A stretch of 64,000 bases of DNA from JAMXLO01 sp963812475 (lineage in GTDB: Bacteria > Pseudomonadota > Alphaproteobacteria > Acetobacterales > Acetobacteraceae): positions 124,001-188,000 of the forward strand of contig CAWEVI010000039.1 in assembly GCA_963812475.1 (NCBI GenBank), in the 5' to 3' direction. The notes beneath the pieces were generated by a model, which worked only from the letters and a program-made list of their open reading frames with translations, ran no database searches and was not told where the DNA came from. This document shows, piece after piece, positions 35,038 to 43,895 of this stretch; the stretch's first letter is position 1, and every line of letters begins with the position of its first letter. A program made the position numbers and the translations under genes.

Positions 35038-35698
35038 TCAGTTTGACTTGTCGCGCTTGATGATGACGTGCTTCGGAAAGCCTTCCGCGTCGACCGGCAC
35101 GCGGCCGGTCTGGACGTTCGAGCACGCTGACAGGTTCCGCGTGGTACGGCTCACTGTTGGTGACCAAATGGCGGTATTCGCCACTGGGCAGTCCGGGGAA
35201 TCCAAGCAACTTCCAACCCACTTTGTCGCGGTTGCCGCCGTACAGCGGATCGGCGAAATAGCCTTCCTCGGTGTTGCGCCACAGCAGGTCGAAGAAAAAT
35301 TTCGCTGACAGCGAAGGCAACGCGATCTCGTCCTTCTCCAATTCCTGGAGTGAGCGCAGCTGCCGGTCGCCGGGAAGCTGCGCGAAATTTCGGTTGAACG
35401 CAGCCTTGCAGTGCTGGTCGATCTCGCGGATCGCGATGCGGTAAACTTCCTGTGGCGTGAAGCGTGATTGATAGCCCTGCTGCGGGGTGCCCTCCATCCA
35501 CGGGCCGCCACGATACATACGCCCGTGCGTGCCCCAGGAGCCGGCCAATTGGCGGTCGATGTAAACCACCACGCCGGCATCACGCGCCCCGGGGCCCAGC
35601 TCATCGGTGGGAATCAGATGCTCGACGGCGGCTTCGAGAAAGCGAATCTCGGGCTCCAGCAAATACAGATAGGAAGCCGCGATCGAATTATCGCTCAA
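35038..35698 (-). pseudogene. Gluconate 2-dehydrogenase subunit 3-like, one +1 frameshift near the C-terminus
   Basis: The frame from 35698 encodes a subunit 3 protein: LEPEIRFLEAAVEHLIPTDE, PGARDAGVVVYIDRQLAGSW, YFADPLYGGNRDKVGWKLLG, FPGLPSGEYRHL. After AEPVSVL the frame becomes nonsense, while the next frame gives NVQTGRVPVDAEGFPKHVII and a stop at 35038, one base before the GMC start. One extra nucleotide within GTGCTCGAACGTC (35113-35125) explains it. Restored length is 219 residues. The protein probably stabilises the GMC catalytic subunit. Whether the shift is real, an error or recoded is open. Confidence 0.78.
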
Positions 35699-35871
35699 GG
35701 TCGTCTCCTCAGTTCCTCGCTTCGAGGTGTATAAGGTGATCGGACATTGTCAAGTTAACCGGAAACGGAATGAATCCAGTCGCTGTCTCGGGCCGCATTC
35801 AACGCGCAGTGGCTTGACCACCCCACACATCGTAATGCTCTACTTAGAGACGATTTTTCCTGGAGCGCATC

Positions 35872-36846
35872 GTGCTGACTTATGACTTCCGCCTGCCGCC
35901 CGGTCCGCGAACCGTCGAGTACGCGCTTCTGGCAGAAAACCTCGGCTTTCGAGCGGTCTGGTGCCCCGAGGTTCCCGCCTTCGGCCACGACATATGGGTC
36001 ACTCTCGCCCGCATCGCCGAAAAAACGAACCGCATCAAATTTGGCCCCGCCGTACTGATCCCGAGCTATCGCCACCCGATGGCTCAGGCTTCGGCCATCG
36101 CAACACTCGAGCAGATCGCGCCGGGACGCCTGATGGTTGGGTTCGGCACCGGGTTCACGGGCCGCGCGGGGATGGGAAAGAAGCCCTTGAGCCTCGAGAG
36201 CATGCGTACGCATATCACGCAGGTCAAGGCGTTGCTGCGCGGCGACGTTGCCGATATCGACGGCGGCCTTGCCCAGATCCTCGCGTCCGACGGCCAACTG
36301 CCCGACCGTCCGATCAACGTGCCAATCTACATGGCAGGCCAAGGCCCGAAGGCCCGTGCGCTCGCCAAACAGATTACCGATGGCCTGATTTCCCTCGGCG
36401 GCCCGGCCGTAGGGTTTGAAACCTGTCTTGTGTCGACCAACGGCACGGTCCTCGATGATGGCGAGGACGTCACCTCGCCGCGCGCCTCGACCGCCCTCAA
36501 ACCGATCATCGCACTTGCCTATCACCATAGGTACACGACCGATCCGGAAAGTGTTAAAGCGCTGCCGAACGGCGAAGCCTGGCTGGCGAGCGTCGAACGA
36601 GTTGGCGAAAGCCTTCGACACCTCTCCGTTCACCGCGGCCATAACCTCGACGTTTCAAACGGCCATGACCCGTTCGTCGACGTGTCCACCGCCAAACAGA
36701 TGACGTTCACGGGCACTCGCGAGGAGTTGCGCGAACGTCTCGTCCAGCTTGAGGCCAGGGGCGCCAGCGGCATAATCTTCGGGACCAGCGGTCACGATGT
36801 CGAGCGTGAGCTGAGGGCTTACGCAGAGGTTGCGGGATTGAGGTGA
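35872..36846 (+). CDS. LLM class flavin-dependent oxidoreductase
   Basis: 324 residues. Luciferase-like barrel pattern: EYALLAENLGFRAVWCPEVP, NRIKFGPAVLIPSYRHPMAQ (strand 2-3), TLEQIAPGRLMVGFGTGFTG, and PIYMAGQGPKARALAKQITD, ending with a F420/FMN-type RERLVQLEARGASGIIFG. Members use reduced flavin or F420 to oxygenate or reduce small organics. GTG start with GGAG upstream; no Met alternative fits. It stands alone between a divergent subunit 3 gene and a broken binding-protein gene. Confidence 0.83.
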   Translation: MLTYDFRLPPGPRTVEYALLAENLGFRAVWCPEVPAFGHDIWVTLARIAEKTNRIKFGPAVLIPSYRHPMAQASAIATLEQIAPGRLMVGFGTGFTGRAGMGKKPLSLESMRTHITQVKALLRGDVADIDGGLAQILASDGQLPDRPINVPIYMAGQGPKARALAKQITDGLISLGGPAVGFETCLVSTNGTVLDDGEDVTSPRASTALKPIIALAYHHRYTTDPESVKALPNGEAWLASVERVGESLRHLSVHRGHNLDVSNGHDPFVDVSTAKQMTFTGTREELRERLVQLEARGASGIIFGTSGHDVERELRAYAEVAGLR

Positions 36847-37046
36847 TTGAAGCCCGGCGCCTATAGGTGACCGACGATCTAAGTTTAATCGTTGTAACGA
36901 AAACGGTGGCGCGCGCGGACACTCTCAACGGGGCTGGCCCAAGCAAGCGCACCATCATCGGCACTAATGGGGAGACGACGATCTGACGCCTGTCGTCAAT
37001 TAGCTAAATTCACCCTGTGGGCGCCGTGTGGCTAGGCCCGTGAGTC
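36847..37046. other. Intergenic, no gene recognised
   Basis: About 200 bases between the LLM stop and the truncated binding-protein gene; AT content is somewhat higher around 36880-36900. Nothing supportable. Confidence 0.3.
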
Positions 37047-37527
37047 TCAAGCTCGATCGTGCCCTTTGCCTTCCCGAAACGCCTTATCCATTTCCTCGGC
37101 ACTGCCAAGGCCAATGACTTTGAGCTTGGCAAAGTCAATGCCCGCCTTGTGGCAGGCATAATTGAACATAGCCAGGGGCTGGCCGCCGCCGAAAAGGATT
37201 ACCTCTGACCCTTCGAGCCTCTTCCAATCAAAGTCCGGATCGGGAACCCGACCGGTGATGAAGGACCCGTCCATCTCGTTGATCTGTGCAAAATGAATAG
37301 CCGTCGGCGTTTCTTCTTTGGCGAGAGTTGTGAATGCCTGGCTTGGAGCGGACTGGATGACGTTGGGACGCCCTTCCTCCAGTGCCTTTACCGCAGAAAC
37401 GCCGGGAGGCGAGACTGACCAATCGGCCTCCAGCCCCTCAACCTGCAAGATGTCACCTGACATCAACGAAATCAGCGGCGAGTAGAAGGCAGAGAACAAA
37501 GTGAATTCTATACAGACCGTGCGCCAT
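37047..37527 (-). pseudogene. NMT1/SsuA-type ABC binding protein, truncated and frameshifted
   Basis: From 37499 down, the frame FSAFYSPLISLMSGDILQVE, PPGVSAVKALEEGRPNVIQS and KLKVIGLGSAEEMDKAFREG matches the N-terminal half of NMT1/THI5-like binding proteins. A strong AGGAGG plus ATG (37525-37527) lies upstream but one base out of frame (extra base near ATGGCGCACGG). After FREGKG the sequence leaves the family, so the C-terminal lobe is missing. Probably a dead gene: single-base insertion plus 3-prime truncation. Confidence 0.65.
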
Positions 37528-37668
37528 TTCGGGACCTCCTAAGTATTGCGACACGACTCTGATGCAGAGAGCCGCGGTGCCGTCGGCTTTGTTCGTCCTA
37601 TTCCACGACGGGGGCGAGAGCGACTCCTCACCGCGCCCAGCGAGATGCTTGTTCCTGGAGCCGTTGCG

Positions 37669-38652
37669 TCAGGCAAACCCGACCACAGCGTGCGGGGCAT
37701 AGGGTTCCTCCAGCGCGGTGATCTCCTCGGCCGACAATTTCACCTCGAGCGAACCAAGCGCATCGTCGAGATGCTCCAGTTTGGTTGCGCCGACGATAGG
37801 GGCCGTAATGACCGGCTTGTGCAGCAACCAGGCCAGCGCGATCTGTGCCCGCGGTACGCCTCGCGCCTTCGCCACCGCGGCGACGCGATCGACGATCCGT
37901 TTATCGGCTTCTTCTGTCGTGTTCTTGAACATGCGGCCGTACGCTTCGTCGGTCTCCGTACGGATGCTTTTGTAGTCCCAGTCGCGGGTCAATCTGCCGC
38001 GCGCTTGTGGGCTCCAGGGGATAACGCCGATGCCCTGATCGGCACAGAGCGGCAGCATCTCACGCTCCTCCTCGCGATACATCAGGTTGACCAGGTTCTG
38101 CATGCTGACGAAGCGGGTCCAGCCGTTGCGCTCGGCGACCGCCAAGGCCTTGCCAAACTCCCAGGCATGCATCGACGAGGCGCCGATATAACGGGCCTTG
38201 CCAGACTTGACGACATCGTGCAGCGCCTCCATCGTCTCCTCGATCGGAGTTTCGTGATCGAAACGATGGATCTGGTAAAGGTCGATATAATCGGTGCCGA
38301 GCCGGCGCAGACTCTCATCGATCTCGAACAGGATGTTTTTGCGGGACAAACCGGCACCATTCGGGCCGGGGCGCATTCGGTTAAAGACCTTGGTGGCGAT
38401 GACCACTTCCTCGCGTCGCGCGAAATCGTTGAGCGCGCGGCCGAGAACCTCTTCGCTCTTGCCCACCGAGTAGCGATTTGCGGTATCAAAGAAATTGATG
38501 CCGGCTTCAAGCGCCTTCTTGATGAACGGGCGGCTCTCTTGCTCGCCGAGCGACCATTGATGGAAGCCGCTATTGCCGCCGCCATAGCTCATGCAACCAA
38601 GGCAGAGCCGGGAGACATCGAGCCCGGTGCGGCCCAGTTTGGTGTATCGCAT
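37669..38652 (-). CDS. Aldo/keto reductase
   Basis: 327 residues, full AKR barrel: GCMSYGGGN at the start, catalytic tetrad Asp in NFFDTANRYSVGKSEEVLG (Asp and Tyr), Lys in VVIATKVFNR and His in LYQIHRFDHETPIE. The C-terminal NADPH site is PIVGATKLEHLDDAL. The YghZ/Tas-like family reduces aldehydes and ketones with NADPH in the cytoplasm. Physiological substrate unknown. It is monocistronic by spacing. Confidence 0.92.
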   Translation of the reverse strand: MRYTKLGRTGLDVSRLCLGCMSYGGGNSGFHQWSLGEQESRPFIKKALEAGINFFDTANRYSVGKSEEVLGRALNDFARREEVVIATKVFNRMRPGPNGAGLSRKNILFEIDESLRRLGTDYIDLYQIHRFDHETPIEETMEALHDVVKSGKARYIGASSMHAWEFGKALAVAERNGWTRFVSMQNLVNLMYREEEREMLPLCADQGIGVIPWSPQARGRLTRDWDYKSIRTETDEAYGRMFKNTTEEADKRIVDRVAAVAKARGVPRAQIALAWLLHKPVITAPIVGATKLEHLDDALGSLEVKLSAEEITALEEPYAPHAVVGFA

Positions 38653-39009
38653 TGCTGACTCCTTCTATGGGCCACGACGATATTTCGAGGCAGCCATTCG
38701 GTAAAATGGTAGGCGGCTGCCGCGGCAAGATGCGTCGATCACGCCGGCAGCCTCCAGGCAGCGATATATCCAAGCAAACATATCGAAGATAACAGCACGG
38801 CAGCATTGCCGTCGCAACCAAGCTACTTTTGCTGTTCAGGGAAACCTGCTCCGATACCAAGTTCAGCCCCGATTTCCAGGCTCTCCGGAATGGCTTTCAG
38901 ATGCTCCCAGAACCGACCAACAGTGCCCACCGGCGTGTGAGTGCACCACGGCCTTTCGTAAGATGTTGGGAGTGTCACCGGTGGTATCCCAGGCGCCCAC
39001 CCGCGGATA
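38653..39009. other. Intergenic stretch with an unassigned reading-frame tail
   Basis: About 357 bases. A minus-strand frame ending at 38823 reads FWEHLKAIPESLEIGAELG before its stop and looks protein-like, but its upstream part overlaps the Ohr gene out of frame, so it is at best a gene remnant. The rest is featureless. Confidence 0.3.
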
Positions 39010-39453
39010 TCAGCCTCCTTCCACTTGAAGCGCGAAGTCGATGTTCCCTCGCGTTGCGTGGCTATACGGGCAGATCTTGTCATGCGTCTCCTCAACGAGC
39101 GTTCGCGCCTCGGCAGCAGGTAGATTTGGAATTTTGACGTGCATCCGGACCGCGATGCCGAAACCACCACCCTCACGCGGTCCTACCGACGTGTTACACG
39201 TCACGATACTGCCTGACACATTCTTCTTGTGCTGCTGCGCGACAAACTCCAGGGCACCGCCAAAGCAGGCCGCGTAGCCCGCTGCGAACAAGTGTTCGGG
39301 TGTCGTGGTGCCCGGACGCCCCGGACCGCCCATTTCCTTGCGAACCGAGAGATCGACACTCACGGAGTGATCGGTTGTCTCGGAATGGCCGTTACGCCCA
39401 CCGGTATTGATGGCAGTCGCCGTCACAAGTGGCTTGATGGTGTATGTAGCCAT
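39010..39453 (-). CDS. OsmC/Ohr family peroxiredoxin (organic hydroperoxide resistance type)
   Basis: 147 residues. Ohr pattern: TPEHLFAAGYAACFGGALEF with the first catalytic Cys in AACF, and THDKICPYSHATRGNID with the second Cys in CPYS; Arg candidates (VRKEMGG, MHVKIP) are also present. It should reduce organic hydroperoxides in the cytoplasm with dihydrolipoamide-type donors. A strong GGAGGTGAGGAGG precedes the ATG at 39453. No OhrR-type MarR regulator is adjacent, unlike the usual arrangement. Confidence 0.9.
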   Translation of the reverse strand: MATYTIKPLVTATAINTGGRNGHSETTDHSVSVDLSVRKEMGGPGRPGTTTPEHLFAAGYAACFGGALEFVAQQHKKNVSGSIVTCNTSVGPREGGGFGIAVRMHVKIPNLPAAEARTLVEETHDKICPYSHATRGNIDFALQVEGG

Positions 39454-39555
39454 CCTCCTCACCTCCAAAAGTTCGTGCCACTTTGCTCCATTCCCGTGGC
39501 TAGTCCACCCTCGCTCCGACGTGGCGCAAGCCTCGAGGCCAAGACGGAGCAACAC

Positions 39556-40626
39556 ATGCGCGTTTTGATATTGGGAGGAGGCGCCATCGGTGTGTCGGTC
39601 GCCTACCACCTCGCTGCGAGAGGTGCTGATGTCATTGTGATCGAGCGGAGCGCGATCGCCTGCGCCGCATCGGGCAAGTCGGGCGGGTTCTTGGCAATGG
39701 ATTGGTGCGACGGAACTCCTCTGATGCACCTTGCCCGTCGGAGCTTCGAGCTGCATGCGGAACTGGCAGAGGCGCATGCCGGCGAATGGGGTTACCGCCG
39801 GATGACGACCTATGCCGGTATCGTGGACGCGTCATCGAGCTCCGCGTCGCGCAGAACAAGGCTTGGGTGGGTTTTTCCGACCGTCTCGATTAGCGGCCAG
39901 CTCGGATCCATAGCTACCACAGCCCAAGTGCAACCTGCTGCCTTTACGATCGGTATGATGCGCGCAGCGGAAACGCGGGGGGCCGAGTTGCGACTCGGCA
40001 ACGTCACGGGGCTGTTGCGCCGCGGCGGAGACGTTGTGGGGGTCGATCTCGACGGCGAAGCGCTCGAGGGTGATGCGGTCGTGATCGCAATGGGACCTTG
40101 GTCAGTGCTCGCGGCGCAATGGCTTCCCCTCCGGCCCGTGTTCGGGTTGAAGGGACACAGCCTTGTTTTCGATACCGGAGCTGGGATTCCATCGGAGGCG
40201 TTGTTCCTCGAGTACGCAGAAGACACGGGCACGATGCTCTCGCCGGAGATCTTTCCCCGTGCCGACGGCACCACCTACGTGTGCGCGATCTCGAGCGACT
40301 CTCCCCTTCCGATTGATCCGGCTCTCGTCGTTCCCGACGATGGTGCGATCGATCGGTTGAAAGCACTTTGCACACGGGTCTCACCGATACTGGCATCGTC
40401 CCGGGTTCTCTCGAGCCAGGCGTGCTTTCGCCCGGTGACACAGGACGGACTTCCGCTGATCGGCGCCATCCCAGGCGCACCCGGCGCCTTTGTAGCCACA
40501 GGCCATGGTGTTTGGGGTATTCTCAACGCGCCCGCGACAGGAGAAGCGGTGGCAGGGCTAATCCTCGACGGGGCAACCGATGCCGTCGATCTCGCGCCCT
40601 TTAATCCCGCACGCCTCGAGTGCTGA
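39556..40626 (+). CDS. FAD-dependent oxidoreductase, DAO family
   Basis: 356 residues. VLILGGGAIGVSVAYHLAARG is the FAD Rossmann start; CAASGKSGGFLA is the next conserved block and VATGHGVWGILNAPATGEAV the C-terminal flavin contact. The fold is that of glycine oxidase/TDA10-like proteins. It begins 102 bases from the divergent Ohr gene, sharing the intergenic region. The start has a GGAG box six bases upstream. The substrate is probably an amine or amino acid; not resolvable. Confidence 0.82.
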   Translation: MRVLILGGGAIGVSVAYHLAARGADVIVIERSAIACAASGKSGGFLAMDWCDGTPLMHLARRSFELHAELAEAHAGEWGYRRMTTYAGIVDASSSSASRRTRLGWVFPTVSISGQLGSIATTAQVQPAAFTIGMMRAAETRGAELRLGNVTGLLRRGGDVVGVDLDGEALEGDAVVIAMGPWSVLAAQWLPLRPVFGLKGHSLVFDTGAGIPSEALFLEYAEDTGTMLSPEIFPRADGTTYVCAISSDSPLPIDPALVVPDDGAIDRLKALCTRVSPILASSRVLSSQACFRPVTQDGLPLIGAIPGAPGAFVATGHGVWGILNAPATGEAVAGLILDGATDAVDLAPFNPARLEC

Positions 40627-40738
40627 GGCTATTGCCTCGATCGAAGGCGACCGCGCCAGGCCTTCACAGGTGCGTCTGGCAGCAAGCGGCCAATGTGCGT
40701 AGGCTGGGCGGTACGAAACGCCAGCGGGAGGGGCGGCG

Positions 40739-42239
40739 ATGAAATTCCTCGACGACGCATTGATCAGCGGACTGCTGCCGGCCGAGACCGGATCTTTTCC
40801 TTCCCCGGTGCCGACTTAGATCGTGTCGAGCGACGAATACCTGCCGGTGCCGCAAACCGCGCAGCAGAAACAGGTCGAAGCACGGCTTATCGAGATGAGC
40901 GACCGCCTCGCCAAAGGCCAGGGCCTGTCACGACGCCGGTTCTTCCAGACCGCCGCGGGCATGGCAACCTCGTTCGTGGCAATGAACGAGGTCTTCGGCC
41001 GCTATTTCGCCGCTAGCGAAGCGGAAGCCGCCACGCCCGAGCTGGCGGAACAACTGGCGGCGGCGAACGCCGGCCAGCTCATTTTCGACGGTCATACCCA
41101 CTTCCTGCGCGACGACACGCGGCTGTCCGGCTTCGTCAAGGGCCGCGAGGCTATCGGCCAGTGGGGCTGGAACAAGGAGCTGGCGGGCAAGGAACAGACT
41201 CTCAATGACCTCAAATTCAACAATTACGTCAAAGAAATTTTATTTGGACAGCGATACCAAGATTACGATCCTGACCAATTCGCCCTCGGTCGAGGCGCAG
41301 GACTGGTTCATCCCGCAGGACCAGGTGTTCAAGACCCGCGCCGCCGTCAATGCGAAGGCCGGCACACGCCGCATGCTGGCGCATTTCACGATCACTCCGG
41401 GATGGGACGGCTGGCTCGACAAGGTCGACGAAGGGATCGAAAGGTACAAACCCGATTCCTGGAAGGGCTACTCGGTTGGCGACAACACCCACAAGGAGCT
41501 TGACGGACACCCCTGGCGCGCCGACGACGAGAAGCTGATGTATCCGTTCTACGAGAAGATCGCGAAGGCCGGCATCAACAACGTCTGCATCCACAAGGGC
41601 CTGTTCGCGCCGGCTGTCGCCGAGAAATTTCCGCGCCTCCTGCCCTATGCCGACGTGAGCGACATCGGCAGAGCGGCAAAGGACTGGCCGCAGCTCAATT
41701 TCCTCGTCTACCACTCGGGCTACCGCTGGGTCGGCGGCAACCCCGCCGACGCGATGGCGGAATTCGACCAGACCGGCCGGTCGTCCTGGACCAGCGATCT
41801 CGCCGAAATTCCCGAAAAGTATGGTGTCACCAATGTATATGGCGATCTCGGGCAGATTTTCGCGTGGACTGCTGTTGCCCAGCCGCGCCTCGCCGCGGCG
41901 CTGATGGGGATGCTCGTCAAGGGCCTGGGGTCCGACCGGATCGTCTGGGGCACCGACGCGGTATGGACCGGAGCGCCGCAATGGCAGATCGAGGGGCTGC
42001 GTCGGCTCGAGATCCCTGAGGACATGCAGAAGAAGTACGGCTTCAAACCCTTGGGCCCGGCCGACGGTCCGATCAAGACCGCGATTTTCGGCGACAATTC
42101 CGCCAGGCTCTATGGGCTCGATCGACAGCATGCCGAGCGGGTCAACCACGATCGCTTTGCGGCGATGAAATCTGACTATCTCGCCAACGGCGGCGGCCGG
42201 AGCAATCTGCGTTACGGCTACGTCGCGCGGTCAGCGTGA
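40739..42239 (+). pseudogene. Tat-type amidohydrolase, interrupted by a TAG and a +1 frameshift
   Basis: Starts well (GGGAGGGG then ATG, MKFLDDALISGLLPAETG) but meets TAG at 40817-40819 after 26 codons; the same frame then continues VSSDEYLPVPQTAQQ, the twin-arginine-like LSRRRFFQTAAG, and FDGHTHFLRDDTRL (metal H-x-H). Near 41238 one extra T in a T-run shifts the frame; the next frame continues YLDSDTKITILTNSP, LNFLVYHSGYRWVG, DRIVWGTDAVWTG and ends at 42239. Restored length about 499 residues, matching amidohydrolase_2 proteins. An internal GTG at 40823 could restart, but the frameshift would still break it. Confidence 0.83.
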
Positions 42240-42327
42240 GGAGGGCGGCTATCGCGCCGATCGCCGACTGACAGTGCCCAAAGGCTCAAAAAGCCCCGAA
42301 TGCTCAAATACGATGGGAGGGAAGCGA

Positions 42328-43437
42328 ATGTTCTTCCGCGCCTTGATTGTGATCGTCCTTTTGGGCTCTGCGTTTCCGGCGCTCGGGCAAGACGAGGCCA
42401 ACAAGCCGAACACCAACTGGCCGGGGTATCGGGAAGGCGATTACGTCATCCACGACTACAAATTCGCCAGCGGCGCGAGCCTCCCCGAGATGAAATTGCA
42501 TTACCGCACTATCGGCACGGCAAAACAGAATGCGGCTGGCGAGGTGGTCAACGCCGTGCTGCTGTTGCAGGGCAACACCGGGACCGGCGCCAACTGGTTT
42601 CGGCCGACGCTGGCTGACGAATTGTTCAAGCCGGGTCAGCCGCTCGACCCGGCAGAGTATTACATCATCATCCCCGACGCACTGGGCCGTGGCGGCTCAT
42701 CGAAACCATCTGACGGCCTCAAGAGTCGCTTCCCGCATTACCGCTATCACGACATGGTTGACCTGACGCACCGGCTGGTCACGGACGGGCTGAGGGTCGC
42801 CCATTTGCGCCTGATCATCGGCAGCTCGCTCGGCTGTATGCAACAGTTTCTGTGGGCCGAGTGGTATCCTGATTTGATGGACGGCACGGTCGGGCTGTCG
42901 TGCCAACCGGTAGAGATCAGCGGGCGCAACTATATGCTGCGCCACGCCGCCGCCGACCTCATCCGTCACGATCCCGCCTGGAACAACGGCGAATACGATA
43001 AGAGCCCGACGCTCTACATGTACGCCGCGGCCGGTAGCGACCTGACCGAGAGCCCGGTGCGCATTCAGGAAGAGGCGCCGACAATGGAGGCGGCGAAGGC
43101 GCTGTACGACAAGCGCCTTGCGGCGTCGATGAAAAACGGCGACGCCAACAACACGCTCTACGAGATCGAGTCGATCTACGACTACAGCCCCGAGACCGAT
43201 CTGCCGAAGATCAAAACGCATGTCATGCTGATCAACAATGTCGAGGATTTTGCTGATCCGCCGACGCTGGGCACGGTCGAACGCGCCTTCAAGACGATCG
43301 CGCACGGCACCTACGTGCTGACGCCCTACGACGAGGGCACGCACGGACATTTCACCCATTACTACGCGGCAATTTGGAAGCCGTATCTGGTGAAATTTAT
43401 TTCCGGCCTGCCGCCGGCGCCCGATGCGGCGCGATGA
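42328..43437 (+). CDS. Exported alpha/beta hydrolase of the MetX (homoserine O-acetyltransferase)-like family
   Basis: 369 residues. A Sec signal peptide (FFRALIVIVLLGSAFPALG) is followed by YHIRT-like start MKLHYRTIGTAKQNAAGE, LLLQGNTGTGANWFRP, IIPDALGRGGSSKPSDGL, nucleophile elbow LIIGSSLGCMQQFLWAEWYP, and C-terminal Asp/His in DFADPPTLG and GTHGHFTHYY. The MetX fold is clear, but a signal peptide argues against methionine biosynthesis; exported relatives are hydrolases of unknown substrate. GGGAGGGAAGCG precedes the ATG. It directly follows the broken amidohydrolase on the same strand. Confidence 0.82.
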   Translation: MFFRALIVIVLLGSAFPALGQDEANKPNTNWPGYREGDYVIHDYKFASGASLPEMKLHYRTIGTAKQNAAGEVVNAVLLLQGNTGTGANWFRPTLADELFKPGQPLDPAEYYIIIPDALGRGGSSKPSDGLKSRFPHYRYHDMVDLTHRLVTDGLRVAHLRLIIGSSLGCMQQFLWAEWYPDLMDGTVGLSCQPVEISGRNYMLRHAAADLIRHDPAWNNGEYDKSPTLYMYAAAGSDLTESPVRIQEEAPTMEAAKALYDKRLAASMKNGDANNTLYEIESIYDYSPETDLPKIKTHVMLINNVEDFADPPTLGTVERAFKTIAHGTYVLTPYDEGTHGHFTHYYAAIWKPYLVKFISGLPPAPDAAR

Positions 43438-43895
43438 CCGCGGTGAAGCGCTTTGTCACCGCGTCACGAAGTGACCGGTTGCGGCGCTCAGCCGTCGGCG
43501 CCGCGCTGCGATGAACGTCCGGCTCTGGGATGACCCGATGGGTGATGTGGCGGCCGAGGTGGGTCGAAAGTGGCCGTTTTGCAATTGTTCAGAGACGGCT
43601 CTAGTCAATCGGGTAACCAGCCTATGCGGTCAGGGAACAGAAGAAGATCGACATCGAGGATGATAGAGCCCACCGAGAACCACGGCAGATTATTCTCGAT
43701 AGGCTCGCCGCGCGATCAATCCCTTCTCGGTGACCCTTCGTGGTCCTCAAAACATCCTCGGTGCTAAATGCTTCCTGGCGGTACCCAGCCGCTCCGGCAG
43801 CGTGATGACGGCCTGACTGCCCCGTGCTGAGGCCGCGACGGTTGCCAGACCGCCCTCAGGTCGCGCAAGTTCCGCGATCCCGAAAGGATTAACCC
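43438..43895. other. Stretch without identifiable gene
   Basis: About 460 bases between two plus-strand genes. Only short frames on both strands; a minus-strand piece ending VITLPERLGTARKHLAPRMF looks protein-like but has no start or partner. No repeats recognised. Confidence 0.35.

Noticed and set aside
35113..35125. Programmed frameshifting as the preferred reading of the shared 13-mer
   Set aside because: Possible but not favoured: neither gene family is known for recoding, no stimulatory structure was recognised, and many other single-base gains in the window lack the motif.
42328..43437. MetX/homoserine O-acetyltransferase as a biosynthetic assignment
   Set aside because: A signal peptide and catabolic neighbours make a cytoplasmic methionine-pathway role unlikely; kept only as fold-level family.
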